Shown piece after piece: positions 48,224 to 60,794 of a DNA stretch of 64,000 bases (position 1 is its first letter; every line of letters begins with the position of its first letter). Source of the stretch: Dictyophora rubrovolvata (Eukaryota > Basidiomycota > Agaricomycetes > Phallales > Phallaceae); the NCBI GenBank assembly GCA_029959195.1, contig CP114118.1:2754001-2818000 (forward strand). Direction: 5' to 3'. The translations under genes were made by a program, and so were the position numbers. The notes below the pieces were generated by a model. It ran no database searches. It was not told where the DNA came from and saw only the letters and a list, made by a program, of their open reading frames with translations.

Positions 48224-48945
48224 GGTTTGGATTAATTAATGGTAGAAAGAAAAGGAAGGTTGTATATATATACCTGCCATTCCAAAAAGGAAATCTTGAA
48301 CTGAATCAAGGCAATGCTAGGGGCCAGAGCGCCAACGATACGATATTTTTGAGCGAGGAGATATTGGCTGGCATATAGGACTTGGATTAGATAGGAGTAG
48401 CTGCTTATTCTTGCCACTATTCCATGGAAACAGATAATCTTGACAGAACACCTGACCTAACGCCCATACGTTATAAAAACAACAATTACTGAATTTTGAA
48501 GGGCGCCGCATGGCAAAACCAAATCCGTGTCTTGATCATTGCATCGACACGACTCCCATTACGAATCACATGCAAAGGTATTGGCTACTGCCAAGGTTAT
48601 AAGGTCTTCCTTTCTATGAACGTTCCAGCATGAAAAGTTTATCAGGAATGAAAATATTCCTAGAGGTTGGTTTCCCTGACAGTGCGAACGGATCGAAAAA
48701 AAAGGTGTTGCAGGCTACCCGATTGATCTGTCACGCTAGTCACGCGTTGTGGCCAAATTGTGGCGCTCCCTTCAGGAGTTTTCAAAATTTCAAAATAGCC
48801 CACGCAGTTATTTGCTGAATTTGTTCTGGTACGTTTTCTTCCCGACATAACAATCATCTATCTCCTAGTGCTTCAGGCTTTTCCAAGACCTTACGAAACC
48901 TCCATGGTCACCCGCTGGCATTTTCTTCGGAGATATTGATTCCTC
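48224..48945. other. intergenic upstream of the GH30 pair
   Basis: Promoter of the upstream GH30 gene, with TATA-like sequence at about 48,260. Nothing else supported. Confidence 0.5.
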
Positions 48946-49232
48946 ATGTTTTTAAATAAAAACTATCATATTGGCCAATGCTATCACATGGATCGGCGTT
49001 CCATCCAAATGAACGCCATTGTTCCTTGTTTGATAGATCTTTCGAGGGCAAAAGCGGATGGCGGATGGCCTACATGGGATGACATAAAGACAGGAAACGA
49101 CCGAGTGAGAAGCTTGTGAGTATATTTAGCTTAGTTTTCAAGTAAGCTGACTGAACTGATTTTACCGATAGGTTTCTTATACACCAAGTTGGGATGGCTT
49201 CAACTCCTGCTATTTCACGGACATTGGGTTAG
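48946..49232 (+). CDS. possible 76-residue spliced gene or gene remnant
   Basis: Seen: ATG at 48946 gives MFLNKNYHIGQCYHMDRRSI, continuing LIDLSRAKADGGWPTWDDIK. A GTGAGT donor at 49116 and a CGATAG acceptor ending at 49171 join, in phase, to FLIHQVGMASTPAISRTLG and TAG at 49232. The composition and well-formed intron look like real protein-coding sequence, not chance. There is no recognised domain and the surroundings are non-coding. It may be a small gene, or one surviving piece of a larger decayed gene. Confidence 0.3.
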
Positions 49233-52200
49233 TAGCTTTTAAGGGCGTCACCTGCTTCGGCAATATTTGCTCTTCTACTCGGCCATAAAATATTTCTACC
49301 TTCAAAGACGCACGTCATGAACTTCAAACTGAGGTGCGATGCGAGTTCATGAGCAATAAAACCGTGATTCTGCTTCTGAATACCAATCGATGTCCATTTA
49401 CCGCTCAATTCCAAACCCTTCATTGCAGATTAAAAACCAACATTCCCAATTCACACAATATGCCTCGGAAAAATGATATTGGGAACCGGTCTTTGACATT
49501 TGAGCATTGACAACGCTGACCATTCTGTCAATCATTTACTTCTCGTATGAAATCATCCGTTGCAGTCAATCCACGTGGGTGACAAGCTGCCCACATGAAC
49601 GCAGGCACCGTGTCCCTAAAAGGCCAAGGCGGTAAAGCCACTTTGGTCGTCAAAACCTAAACTCTCAAGGTTGAAGCTGCATGATTTTATAAGAGAAAAA
49701 TAGGTCTTGGTCTTGGATCCCCCGCTTGGCAAATTTCCTCGTCACCTTCCCACGAGTCATACAATGTCATGCGCAGAAGACCAGAGTGAGGGGGTATTCA
49801 TTTTTTTTCAATTAGGCTTACGGTGGCTATATTTATCATTAGAGGGGCTCGTGTTGATCTTGAAACATCCAATACCGCTGGTTCCCACTGTTGAAGAAAC
49901 TTTTAAGCGAAAAGTGATAAAAAAAAAACTTGGTGATTCAGCTTCCATCACACTCTTCAAAACCTCCCCTTTGTTCTGTCTTAAAAATAACCCCTTCTCT
50001 CTGATATAAAAACAATGATACAATATCCTTGGCTTCAACGTCAAACCACCACTCCTATCTGTGCGCCCAATGAACAAGCAGATTTTGGATTAGCGCATAG
50101 TCACTTGAGACCGAAAATAACTCAGCGATGCCAAAACAGGTCTAACCTAAATTTGGAGAACTGTGCGTCTATTTTAATGCACGTGATAGGATGCTGACGG
50201 CGATTATCCTGACAGTTGATAGTAATAATTATAGAATATTCCGCAGGATTGACATCAATACTTAACACCTGCGACCGTTCCGCCTGAGAAAACATGAAGT
50301 CCATAGTACGATGGCACTTGATAACCTCTAATCATCTCGAAGACTGATGGGATCAATTTTTTTATTCATCTCGCCCGACTGGTTTTCTGTTCAAGTTTCC
50401 GCTGTTCAAGTTGCTCAAGAATTGAATCGGCCTAGTAGTAAGTTGCGGGTCACGAGACCAAATAACCCTCCTACGCTTCTCGTTCTCGATCTCTGAAGCC
50501 AGAACGTTTTAATGCATCTGGACTGAAAATAACCCAAGATACAACACGCACTCGAACGAGCAGTGCGGTCGCGTCGAACTTGGGCGTGATAGTTCCCCCG
50601 TCTAACTGATGATGCTGATGCCTTCCAACACATTGAGTCTGTGCCATGTATGTGTTTTAATCAGCTGATGTGCTCATTCAACGTGGTTCTTAAATATTAC
50701 TAGTACACTCCTCACCTCAGTTCATCATGATGGCTTTGCTTGCATGTAAGTACGTAGGTACTGTATCTTTTTTTGAAGATCAGGATGGCTTTCCGGTTGC
50801 ATCGTATCACTTGGTAAAAATTTGTTAGACAGTAGGTAAGTGATTGAGCCCACACCGGTATACAGATTGAATTGAAGCGACGCAGATGGGTCTCGCATCA
50901 GTAATCGAGTCCCAACAATGACATAAATCGATCAAGAGCTACCAATCAGATCAGTATGGCAGTCAATACTTTAGTAACTGAAATCAAACAGTAACCCAAG
51001 GATCGTTGAAATTTCCTTATCCCCTTCCGCCACATCTTCATGATCAATTTCATCGTGCCAGGTTCATTCCCGGTAGTACTCGTGCGCGGATTTACACGTA
51101 ATGATTTTTGACGACATGAATGCTCAGAAATCAATCTTGATATGTTTTCACAATTCGTGTAGCTGGCATGGCGTTGATTGCTGCACCATCTCATCAGCAT
51201 TCGCTCCATATACGGTACTGAGCCAGACCACGGCGAGTATCTCGAAGTTGGATCATCTTTTTCAGATGCTTGCTTTCCGACAATGTAAAGATGTTACTCC
51301 GCCAGTGTGCCTTTAGTTTGCTGGACGCAAGATAGTTAAATACCAAGTTTTAAACTAGATAGGCCGTGGCTGCAAGACAACATAAGCAGCTACTCATAAA
51401 ACCAATATAGTCTTTTGTGTGCTATCCTTGTACCGTGTGTCAGCTGGTGGATATCGGAGTTGTTGGTTTTTTGGAAGGTAATATGTCAAATTGAGATCTG
51501 CAGTGGATCGGTCTCATAGTAGGTTTGACGTCCAACTATTAATTTTCCTCTGGCGAAATCAAATACGATAATTAATTACATTAGGTGTTCGATAATGGGA
51601 TGATTTGCTCTAAACATGATTCATTACTTCAGTAATCAGTTATTAAAGGATTGAACACGCGTCCGAGTTGCTGAGGCTTCCTCATCAAAACTGATCTAAT
51701 GTTTCAACACACGATTAAACCATGGCTTAATCGAGGCCTAATATAAATGGAACTATCGCTTCTTCAGATTTTATCCCTTCAACACCCTTCAACACCCCGA
51801 GGTCGAGGTTAATTCAATTGACAGAGGCAAACCAACCCAAAGGTATGAAACTTAAATTGAGGCCCTGAATCGCAGCACTAGTATTTAACTTGCCTATGTT
51901 AGTGCAAAATAAATAAACTAAACAATTTGCAAAATTTTCCTGGTGCGTGCCTGGCTTGTTCAAATTTCGTTTGAAACGAGGTTTTTTTGTCCTTCTCACC
52001 TAGCGAATATAACCGCGTCAGCTCAGGAACGATGTTCTCAGAAAATCGCGACCTCTCACTTAAAATATTAGCAAACAAAAGGGCTGTTCGCCTTAGGTTC
52101 CGTTGGCTGTTTTCCATAGTTGCACAAATTAATTACGTATTATTTGTTTGGAACCCGAGGTAAGGTCTGGTAAGGTACTTATGGCTGACTGCGGCAAGGC

Positions 52201-53539
52201 CGGCCGGCTGCCCCCATGTGCTAAATTTGAAACCATCAACTTTAAAAAAGAAGTCGCATCTTGGTTGAATTGAATATGGAGAAGCTCAAGTGGGGTGGTT
52301 AGACAATGCACTGCATGGGCTTGTTGAATACATAAAACATCCAAAGTGTACAGCTTGCTTGAAGATGAGCATTTGTTTCCGTACACAGCTAGGGAATGGA
52401 ATGAGTCATGAAGGCTGTGAGGATGATGCTGTGCGTCGAGGACGCCCGTTATTCCTCGATCGACTGACTGCAAGTGGATGTTTCTGGCGGGATGTGCAGC
52501 AATGACCGCTCTCGGGAGGAAGATCCTGATTTACAACCAATGCAGAGGTGATATTAAACAACCCAAGCGAGATCGTGAGCTGTTTTTTTCTTTTTCTAAC
52601 GGAATGCATCCGGGCCCTCGGAATATTTTTGTATTGATGACGTTTCTGTTTGCAGAAAGCAATAATCATAAAGCATCGTGGAAGCCCGGAGACGAAGATG
52701 AGCGAAGGGCTTTGCTCTCCGGGCGACTCGTGTCAGGAGAGCTAACTTAATACAATGGCAGTCGTCCGAGTTCCCCATGTAACTCTCTCCCGGTCGACAT
52801 TTATTGTTCAAGAACAGGGATCATCTATCGCGTTAAATCTGCAGGTTTGGCCACGTTAGGCACACGAGCAGCTCGCGCGATTCGACAAGTTGCGGTGTGA
52901 ATGTATTCGTGCAAGTCACGTATACGTACGTATCTAATGTTACTTCCAAAAGACAGATGGGCCTTTGCGTAAGTACTGACCGCGATTGATTGGACCTTCC
53001 CCGAGTCCGTCGCGCGTTTTTGCCGAATTCTGAGATTTGCAGGGGTGAACGAAGACATTATCCTTCAAACCTTGTCATGATTGTGATTTCATCATAGTTT
53101 GATTGAATTTGGGCTTTTGCAGATCCTTGTTGATGTCAAAAGCTCGAGCTCGAGAAAAAGCATGTTTAGTCCGGCAATTTCAGGCCTCGGGTGAATGTGA
53201 ATATTCATCCAAAAAAGCAACAAACAACAAAGAAAAAAAAACCAACCAAACCTTGACACAAATGATTGTTCTTTTCGACGACACAGCATTTGGACATGAA
53301 ATGTTATACGGTTTGCAGGCTCACACGGTCATGAAGGAAATGTAAAATAAAAATAAATTAACTAATATTTTCACATTTTCCAAAATGATACAATAAGGGA
53401 AACGTGCCTCGTGGGAAAAGCCCCAACTCTCCGGTGGATTCAAATACCGACGAACAAGTTTCCCCGCTCACTCTCTTCCTCATCCTCCTACTCCCCCTCC
53501 TCTTCTTCCTTCCCTTCTTCCGACTGACTCATCCCGTCT
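49233..53539. other. long gene-poor region upstream of CRZ1-like gene
   Basis: About 4.3 kb without a supportable gene on either strand; only short frames. A pyrimidine-rich tract (53,460-53,530) immediately precedes the CRZ1-like start. The region could hold distal control elements or non-coding transcripts, which sequence alone cannot show. Confidence 0.45.
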
Positions 53540-56500
53540 ATGTCTGCTCCACAGTTAAATAGTCCTCCGATAAATATAAGCATTCAACCCGACGAAAGAT
53601 TCCCTGCTAGCCCTTGGAACGAATACGACACTGACTGGAAATTCCCTACCGAACCTGACATGGACAATCCAAATTCTAACACCTACACACCGAGTTATGG
53701 CTCATTCAATTCCATCGGTTCACGTTCCCCCTCCTGGGGTGGTCGAGAAGCCGAAGATCCCATGAATCTTTACGAGAACGATGACATGTTCGAACTGTCT
53801 GCTCACTCAAATCGTCGCCACCAAACAGACTATAATCCGGCCCACTACGACGGCAACATTGTTGGCGACATGGATGGTATGGAGGACATTCCTTCTGTTT
53901 CATTGCAGGCTGCCGGGGGTCTCAACCTACCACCCCCATCGTCCATGCAACAACACAACAGCTACTCTCCCACCTCAAACGATGGTTCTCCTTCCTCATC
54001 TCGCTCGAGGGCATCATCCACATCTTCAATGTATCATTCGGTGCCATCACCGCCGAAAACTGTATATCCTTCCTCGTTGACAAATCATAATCCGCCACTT
54101 AGCGGAGCCAAGACCCAATCTCCTCCGGCGCTCGTTATACCAGACGACGTTCAACAACAAGGACAAATACAACGCGGAGGACTTCAACATCACCAACAAC
54201 AACAGAATCCGATGAGTATCAATATTGTGCCAAGTACCCCCGTCGGAGGGTTGGGCGACCCTAAAGGTAATGAAAAAAAAACAGCGCCGTCTCCTTCCTT
54301 TATTTCTGTTTTCTGACTAAGGCCCTGACTCCTTTTAAGATCATGTGTTTCCGCAACCATCAAACTCAGGTGCTGCTCAGGAAACTTGGCAAACTCACTC
54401 TCGACACTCATCCTCCGAGTTACCTTTCAGTTTTACCCAACACCGATCTCCAGCTTTATCCGCCACCTCATCTCTTCATAACAGCCCATTACCTCCTTCG
54501 AGTTCTCTGCCGAATATAGGCATGATGGGTGGCATGGAAAGCACTACGCCTCTCATACCTCCCCATTCTCTTCACAACTCCCCATTGCTTCACTCCATAC
54601 CGATACCTCCTTCATCTTCTTCCCCTATACCCTCTGCATCCCCCGCCGCCCTATCTCTTCACAATTCGCCTCTACTCCAAGGGTCGTACAACAATAGCCA
54701 TAATTCTTCCTCTGCACGTAATTCCCCAGTCCCATCCTTCAGAGGTGCCCCGACACATACTCGCGCAACGTCGGACGACTTCCTTCTCCCTGAGTCAGCC
54801 GCGCACCAACGACCTCGATCTGTTAGCTGGGGAGAACACAATGCACCTAGCATTGGCGTCACGTCTACATCATCCGGTGGATCATTAGGCCTAAATTTCC
54901 TCAGCGGTCCACCTCCTAGAGGCATGTATCCATCATCCATGGATGTCCCATCTTCAGCGTTCGGCGAAAACTCTTCAACATTGAACGACCTTCTTCAACC
55001 ACCTTCTGGGTCTTCTTTCGGGCGCGACAGTTCGTCGTGCGCGTTCCGACGCGGGCAGTGCTCATCGTAAAATTAAGAGCGAGGATCTGCGCGACTATTT
55101 CGGTAATGGTGGTGGTGGAGGTGGCGGTGGTGGGTCATCCGACAGTGGCGGTGCCTACCGCGTCGACAGCCTTTCAGTACCGTCACCATCACTGGGGTCG
55201 GCTAATATATCCATTAGCCCAAGCGGTTCCATCAGCCCCGCTCCAGGACGATCTCCCTATTTGGGGCACCGTACATCATCGAGTCTTTCTAATCCTATCG
55301 GACATACTGTCGGTAGTAGTCATCGGAGCAGCCACTCGATTGGAAGTTCTGCCGGGTTCCACTCGCAGCGCTCGAGTCCGTATCCTAGTCCACATGCCAG
55401 CCCGAGCATTAGAGGTTCTGCGCTGTCTAATGACGTTGATGGTGGCTTTGGCAGTGGCGGTTACGGAAGTGGCATGAACTATTCGAATGGACTGTTGGGC
55501 ATTCCTGGTGGTCCTCCGTATGGTGGTGGCGGTGGCGGCGGTGGTGGAGGCCCACCGTCAATGCAACCGCAATCTGGAATGGGAATTGGGTTAGCCAATC
55601 TAAGCATCAGTGGAAGCCACGGGATGAATAATAATAATAACATAATGGGCGGTGGTGCGGATACTTCACTCAACCCGCCGAAGAAACTCGTTACGACTAA
55701 GGCGACACATGACGCTAGCACGGCACGGAGAAAGAATGACGCGGCATTTATATGTCCTGTACCGGGATGTGGAAGTACTTTTACTAGAAGTTTCAATTTG
55801 AAGGGTGAGTGGGGTATTGCTTCTGGCTTTTTGCTGCTCTTTACTTGATTATGACTGTCTCTAACTTGTTTTCAGGTCACATGCGTTCGCATAACGAGGA
55901 AAGACCATTCAAATGCAAATGGCCTGGCTGTGAAAAGGGCTTTGCAAGACAGCATGATTGTAAACGGCATGAGGCTTTACATCTCAATATCCGGCCGTAT
56001 ACGTGTACTGGTTGCAAGAAGACATTTGCTCGCATGGACGCTCTTAATCGACATCGTGAGTTCTGTTCTGATTGATCGCCCTTTCCTCCTCTTGCTTTCG
56101 TTCTTCTTCTTTCTTGGACATGCTTTTTCTTTTTAATTTATTCATTTTCGAACTGTTTTCATGAGATTGCTATGTACACCCGAGGAGGAGGGGTTTCCTA
56201 TGAACCTCTTCTCTTTATCTACATTAAGATGAAATACCATCTTTTTTTAATTATTTATCCCTGATTCTTTTTCTCTTTCAATCGGCTTATCGCAAACCCT
56301 CTACTTACCTCAGTTCGCTCTGAAGGCGGAGCCGAGTGTCTAGGACACGATCCAGGAGCCGGAAATAATCTCAGTCCGAACGCCCCGAATTCAACACCGT
56401 CACCAATGCATGGGATATCGCCTTATGCGGAAGACAAAGAGTTGAAGTATGATCCTGATTATGGCCCGACGAGGTCTGGTGCCGGCGGTGGTGGGAGGGG

Positions 56501-56639
56501 TGCAAATGGGATGCACCAGAATGGTGGAGGTGGTGGTGGTGGTCATGGGAGAAATGATGATGGTATGATGACACGAGGACGACCACATCATAATGCGGGA
56601 CAAACTCAAGGGCAGGAGATGGATGGTTTGATTATGTAG
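53540..56639 (+). CDS. CRZ1: CRZ1/SP1-like C2H2 transcription factor (calcineurin-responsive type)
   Basis: In fungi Crz1 is dephosphorylated by calcineurin and enters the nucleus to activate calcium and cell-wall stress genes. Seen: ATG at 53540; long disordered Ser/Pro/His/Gln-rich N-terminus with repeated LHNSPL motifs; Gly-rich tracts; then three fingers. Finger 1 is CPVPGCGSTFTRSFNLK joined to GHMRSH, finger 2 is CKWPGCEKGFARQHDCKRHE, and finger 3 is CTGCKKTFARMDALNRH, continued after a 256-nt intron by LRSEGGAECL, giving a CCHC finger as in Crz1. TAG ends at 56639. The reading frame changes between 54,985 and 55,068. A 49-nt GT-AG intron (55,010-55,058) would join PSG to AHRKIKSED; a real frameshift is the alternative, because the skipped frame reads RRARSDAGSAHRK. 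Calcineurin docking motifs were not identified with certainty. Confidence 0.82.
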
Positions 56640-59600
56640 GCAGGGTGGGACGAGGCCGGCGCCGGGGGGATTTGACCTTGATTCCTATCCCCTAACTCCC
56701 CTTATACTTTCGAACAACTCGGGTTTGTCTTTTGAAGGTTGTTAATACCCTACTACTACTACCACCATTAACTGTCATTGCTGTATCTCTCCGACCCGGA
56801 CCTTCGAACTCCACAGGCTAGCCTTCGTACCCTAACGACTAGGGCTTACAATTGCCTTCTACGATGATGCATTCTTTATGAACACGAATGTCATAGGTGC
56901 TTCCAACTATGTTTCTCTCCCTTACATCAATCAACCTCCGATTTTATCCATCTATCCCTGCTTTCACTCCTACCCCGACGGTCATCAATTGCCCGTGATT
57001 GATATACATAAACCACAACTTAACCCTTACCCGGAGCCCCTTACCATGCTGTGTTCTCTCAACGAGGCACTTTCGGGCTTTTCGCTCTACTCGCCCTTCT
57101 CGTTCCACACACAACTAAACTTCCTCAACCCATTCTTTTCCGCCATAATGATGTCCCTTTTCCTCCCTCCACGGTGATTCGCGAACACTTGCGTCCGGTC
57201 TCCGTGTATGTCCGCGCATGCCTCATGGTGTTTCTATTGTTTATATCCTTTTCTATTATGTGCCGCCGCTCTGTCTCTGTCCCTGTCCCTGTCTTTGTCT
57301 TTGTCTTTGTCTCTGTTGCAAGGGTTCTGGCAGTTTACGTTTTGAATCTGTACATATTCCTTCGGGATGAGACAGGTTCTCTCCTGCGATTTTTTCCATT
57401 GCTCTCGCCGGTTGCTTTCTGGTCTTTTTTTTCCTCGGCCGTTGACTATTCTTCTTCTTCTTCTTCTGCTGTCTGTTTTGCTTTTATGGAGGCCTACGTC
57501 TTATATTGGGTCGCATTTTCGCGTTTATATTGGTATTTGTTCGTCTTTATTAACTTTCCGCTTCTTTTTTTTTTTTCACGCGTACGGACAAAAAATACTG
57601 CCGGGTGTTTTCTACTCTGCGTGCCGATTTCATATACTTGCTCCGTTCTTTGTTCATCTTTTTGTCTTATGTCCCGATTTATAGTAAATTTCTTTCCTTA
57701 AATGTTGTTTCTATATTATACAAATACGTATTTCTTTTTCCGCGCTAGTACATACATTTCAAGTCTGCAGGACTACTATATACCTATCTTTCTTTTGATA
57801 AATAGTTCTGATTTATCGCTCAGCTTTTTGTTATATTTACTCCGCGGAAAGGAATTCTTATTTAGTGTATCGGTTATACAACTTTCTAGTTTATTGACAT
57901 GACAATCTGATATGTGATTATATGGGTGAATCGGCCGTTAGAGGTATTTGTACTGTAAATGCATCCCAGGTAAACTTATATATGTACATATTCATCAATC
58001 CTCATTCGATCCGAGCATTCTCCACTAATAGATTTGTGCACCTCCTAATATTCTTATTCTCATTTGTTTCAATCTTTTTTAGTGATGAGTTTTCATCTCT
58101 GTTCGGTTTTTTTCCGAATTGTTCCTTTTCATTGGCAATTGGCTGAGGAAAGAAAAAAAAATTTTTTTTCTTTAATTTGATCAGGTTTGCTCATCACATC
58201 TACTACCAGTGGTAGATAATTGGGCGAAAAAAATGGAAGCCTCTTTTAATCGTGTGAGGTGGATACCGCTTTCCTGTGCATCCCCACATGCATGCGCTTT
58301 TGCCCATTATGTCATAATATATCAACGACTCGGTAGGGTAGGTAATAAGTTTGACTCGATTCCGGAACACCGGCGAGCAACACAATTTCAACTCGCGATT
58401 TGTCAAACGTATTGATTGAACAGTATATAAGATGATTTGTCGAAGGATCGCTGTATCTTTGGGTTATCAGATTCTTCGGGCCTTCACCGAGTATCTCCCA
58501 CGTATGGAAACTTTTCTTTGATTGAATCAATTTAGGATTTGTGAGCCTGATTACCAGATCCATCATTATCAATGAGCGCGCGGTTGTTAGCCTGGGATGC
58601 TAATTGATTATATATAGATGTTATGAGATGACTGGGACGACACAGCCTACATAAGTTGACAATGATGCACTAATAATAATGACACAATGACGTGCCAGAT
58701 TGATTGGAAACGTAGATTGGCTGACTGAAATCGGATCCGGATTTCTTGTTGCTGGCATGTTTAATGGCTCAGTAGCGTTGTTCCATCTACTGTCTGGGAT
58801 GGTAATGATTGATTTAGCAACGGTATCTGGTATACATCTGACTGCGTTTGCATATATCTGTGATAAGCTTGAAGTTTACGCGTTATACATTAGTTACGGT
58901 GATGATCGATGATCGTGAGGTAGAAGCGAGTTGCAGTCTCGAATCTCTGAATGAGATTTGTCTTTGCCTTGGCTAACATGACGCCTATTGTAAAAACGGG
59001 ATTTATCGGTTTCACAGAACTTACAAAAAAATAAACAGCTGTACAGACGAAAAGTCCACAGTTGCAGAGCAACGTTCGGAAAAAATTAGGGAAAAAAAAA
59101 AGTAAGAAGAAAAACACGTAGCAGACTGAGAGTAGTCTGAATTGAGTTTTCATATGCAATGTGCCGCAAATTGCACTCAAGAACGAAGACGGTATATCAT
59201 CATCAAGTTTCGCGACTGCTTGCAACTCCTCGTGCGTCCTTCCGCTGGTCTGGTCGGTCCTCGAACTGTGCACAACAACGAGCAGGTATAAGGGATAACT
59301 TCAAGACAGCGCCCGAGAGATCGACCTCCTTTCGACTAGATATTACAGGGTATGTATGTATTTACCATTCGTCGGCGATTAAAGCACGTCCCGTTGCCTA
59401 CGGGCCAGTCCATCGGCAGCTTTTCTCTCTAACACTTCAAAAGTTGAAAGAGAGTGAGCTCTATACAAATCGATAGCCACCCGATTTGCAGCGACAAGAA
59501 AATTGGTCGCATGGACGTCGATAGAGTTTTCTGGCATAAAAAAAAACCAGTGCGAAGCAGTCGAGATCCTGATAGATGAAAAGTTCGTCCGTCTACGGTT

Positions 59601-60284
59601 TGATCTCCGCGATGTTTTCCCAAACAACAAGTTAGCTTGTGATCATCCTCATTTCATAGATTGAAAATCAACGGACGGCTTTTGAGAGCGAAAACTAGCC
59701 GTTGTGTCGTTTCTGGTGCATCGCTTGATTAAGTTGTCATCGGATCCAGCTAGGATCAGTCTGCCAAAGGGAGATTATAATACTCAGACCTTACCCACTC
59801 GTTACGATGGACGAACATGGTCAAAAAATGCAAGTCATCCTTGTGCTGAACGAGTGTTGCGGCCTTCAAACTGCTACGTGCTGGTGAAAGGAAGAGAGTT
59901 TGACGCCCGGGCGCGGAACCTTTTAAAACATTCACAATTCGGTGAAACTTCGGATGGAAAATAATGTATCGCCGTTGGTCTTCCAGGTTCTTGCTGGTCT
60001 CTGGGGAAATCGACCAGTCCAGCTAAACCCTAAACCAAAAAAAGGACGCCTTACATTCAAGAACGTAGTGTTCATGCAGTCTTTATTTTTTCGCACATAT
60101 CTACTACCAGCTCAAGGCGCGTGTGTCTTCACGTTTGACTGAACGTCTTTTCGGTGGAAGGACTGATTTCGTCGAGTACAGAACCAAAATTCTACCAATT
60201 ATTGGAAGCTCATGAACTATGTGTTCAACCGTTGATCATTTCTCGCGTATGGGCATGGGCATACGAAAACCTGATCAGGTGTGT
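56640..60284. other. gene-poor region downstream of CRZ1-like gene
   Basis: About 3.6 kb. The first 1.5 kb is T/C-rich and is probably 3' UTR plus spacer. A 216-residue plus-strand frame at 57,051-57,701 arises from this composition and is not called. Weakly coding-like minus-strand frames at 59,130-59,630 could be a decayed gene, but no family is recognised. Confidence 0.45.
57269..57316. repeat. CTGTCT/CTGTCC hexamer minisatellite
   Basis: About eight imperfect copies of a pyrimidine-rich hexamer (CTGTCT, CTGTCC, TTGTCT variants) in the 3' region of the CRZ1-like gene. Confidence 0.8.
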
Positions 60285-60627
60285 TTCTGGAGCCTGCCGT
60301 CGCTGTCACGGTCTCAACAATCATGGTTTCAACAATCACCGTCGAAATTCCTGCGATCAGGTATTGATTTGTTGACAGCTCGTCTAGTTGGTTAGAATCG
60401 TGCTATACAAGGCGCAACCCGAAGCAGCGACACTCAACAGCAAAACAGCAACTTCAGTAACTTTCACAAATGAAGCTCACTAGGAAAATTGTCGCCAGTC
60501 TTGCCGGCGAAGCCACGTCCAAGTCCATAACGAATTGGGTTTAGTCACTTAATTTTCCCAGGTGTGCAAAGTGCGTTGTCCAATGGGAAGCTAAGAACCA
60601 AAGTTCAAGTAGACGCTTTGCCAGGTC

Positions 60628-60635
60628 TATTTATA
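60628..60635 (+). promoter_or_regulatory. probable TATA box of the coiled-coil gene, copy 2
   Basis: TCTATTTATACTAGG about 160 nt upstream of the ATG, matching copy 1 in sequence and spacing. Confidence 0.45.
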
Positions 60636-60794
60636 CTAGGAAGTCTTTGCCATGATCTCTTTCTGTGCCTGCGCACGCCTCTAGTCTCCCACAAAGACAA
60701 CCGTCCACCCAGGCTTGTCTTTGTAGCCCTCGTCGTCAGCGTTAACTTTCTGGCTATATCCTCAGCTTCCTCTTTCCCGGTACAAACCCTAAAC

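Noticed and set aside
53781-54888. Alternative-frame ORFs across the CRZ1-like N-terminus
   Set aside because: His/Leu/Arg-rich products of low-complexity DNA in another frame; the Ser/Pro frame leads to the zinc fingers.
57051-57701. 216-residue plus-strand open frame downstream of the CRZ1-like gene
   Set aside because: It is Phe/Ser/Val/Leu-rich only because the DNA is T/C-rich and holds a CTGTCT-type hexamer repeat. No domain, no intron structure, and it lies in the expected 3' UTR.
58330-58375. Possible tRNA T-arm like sequence
   Set aside because: The loop sequence lacks the GGTTCGANTCC core and no acceptor stem or A box could be folded around it.
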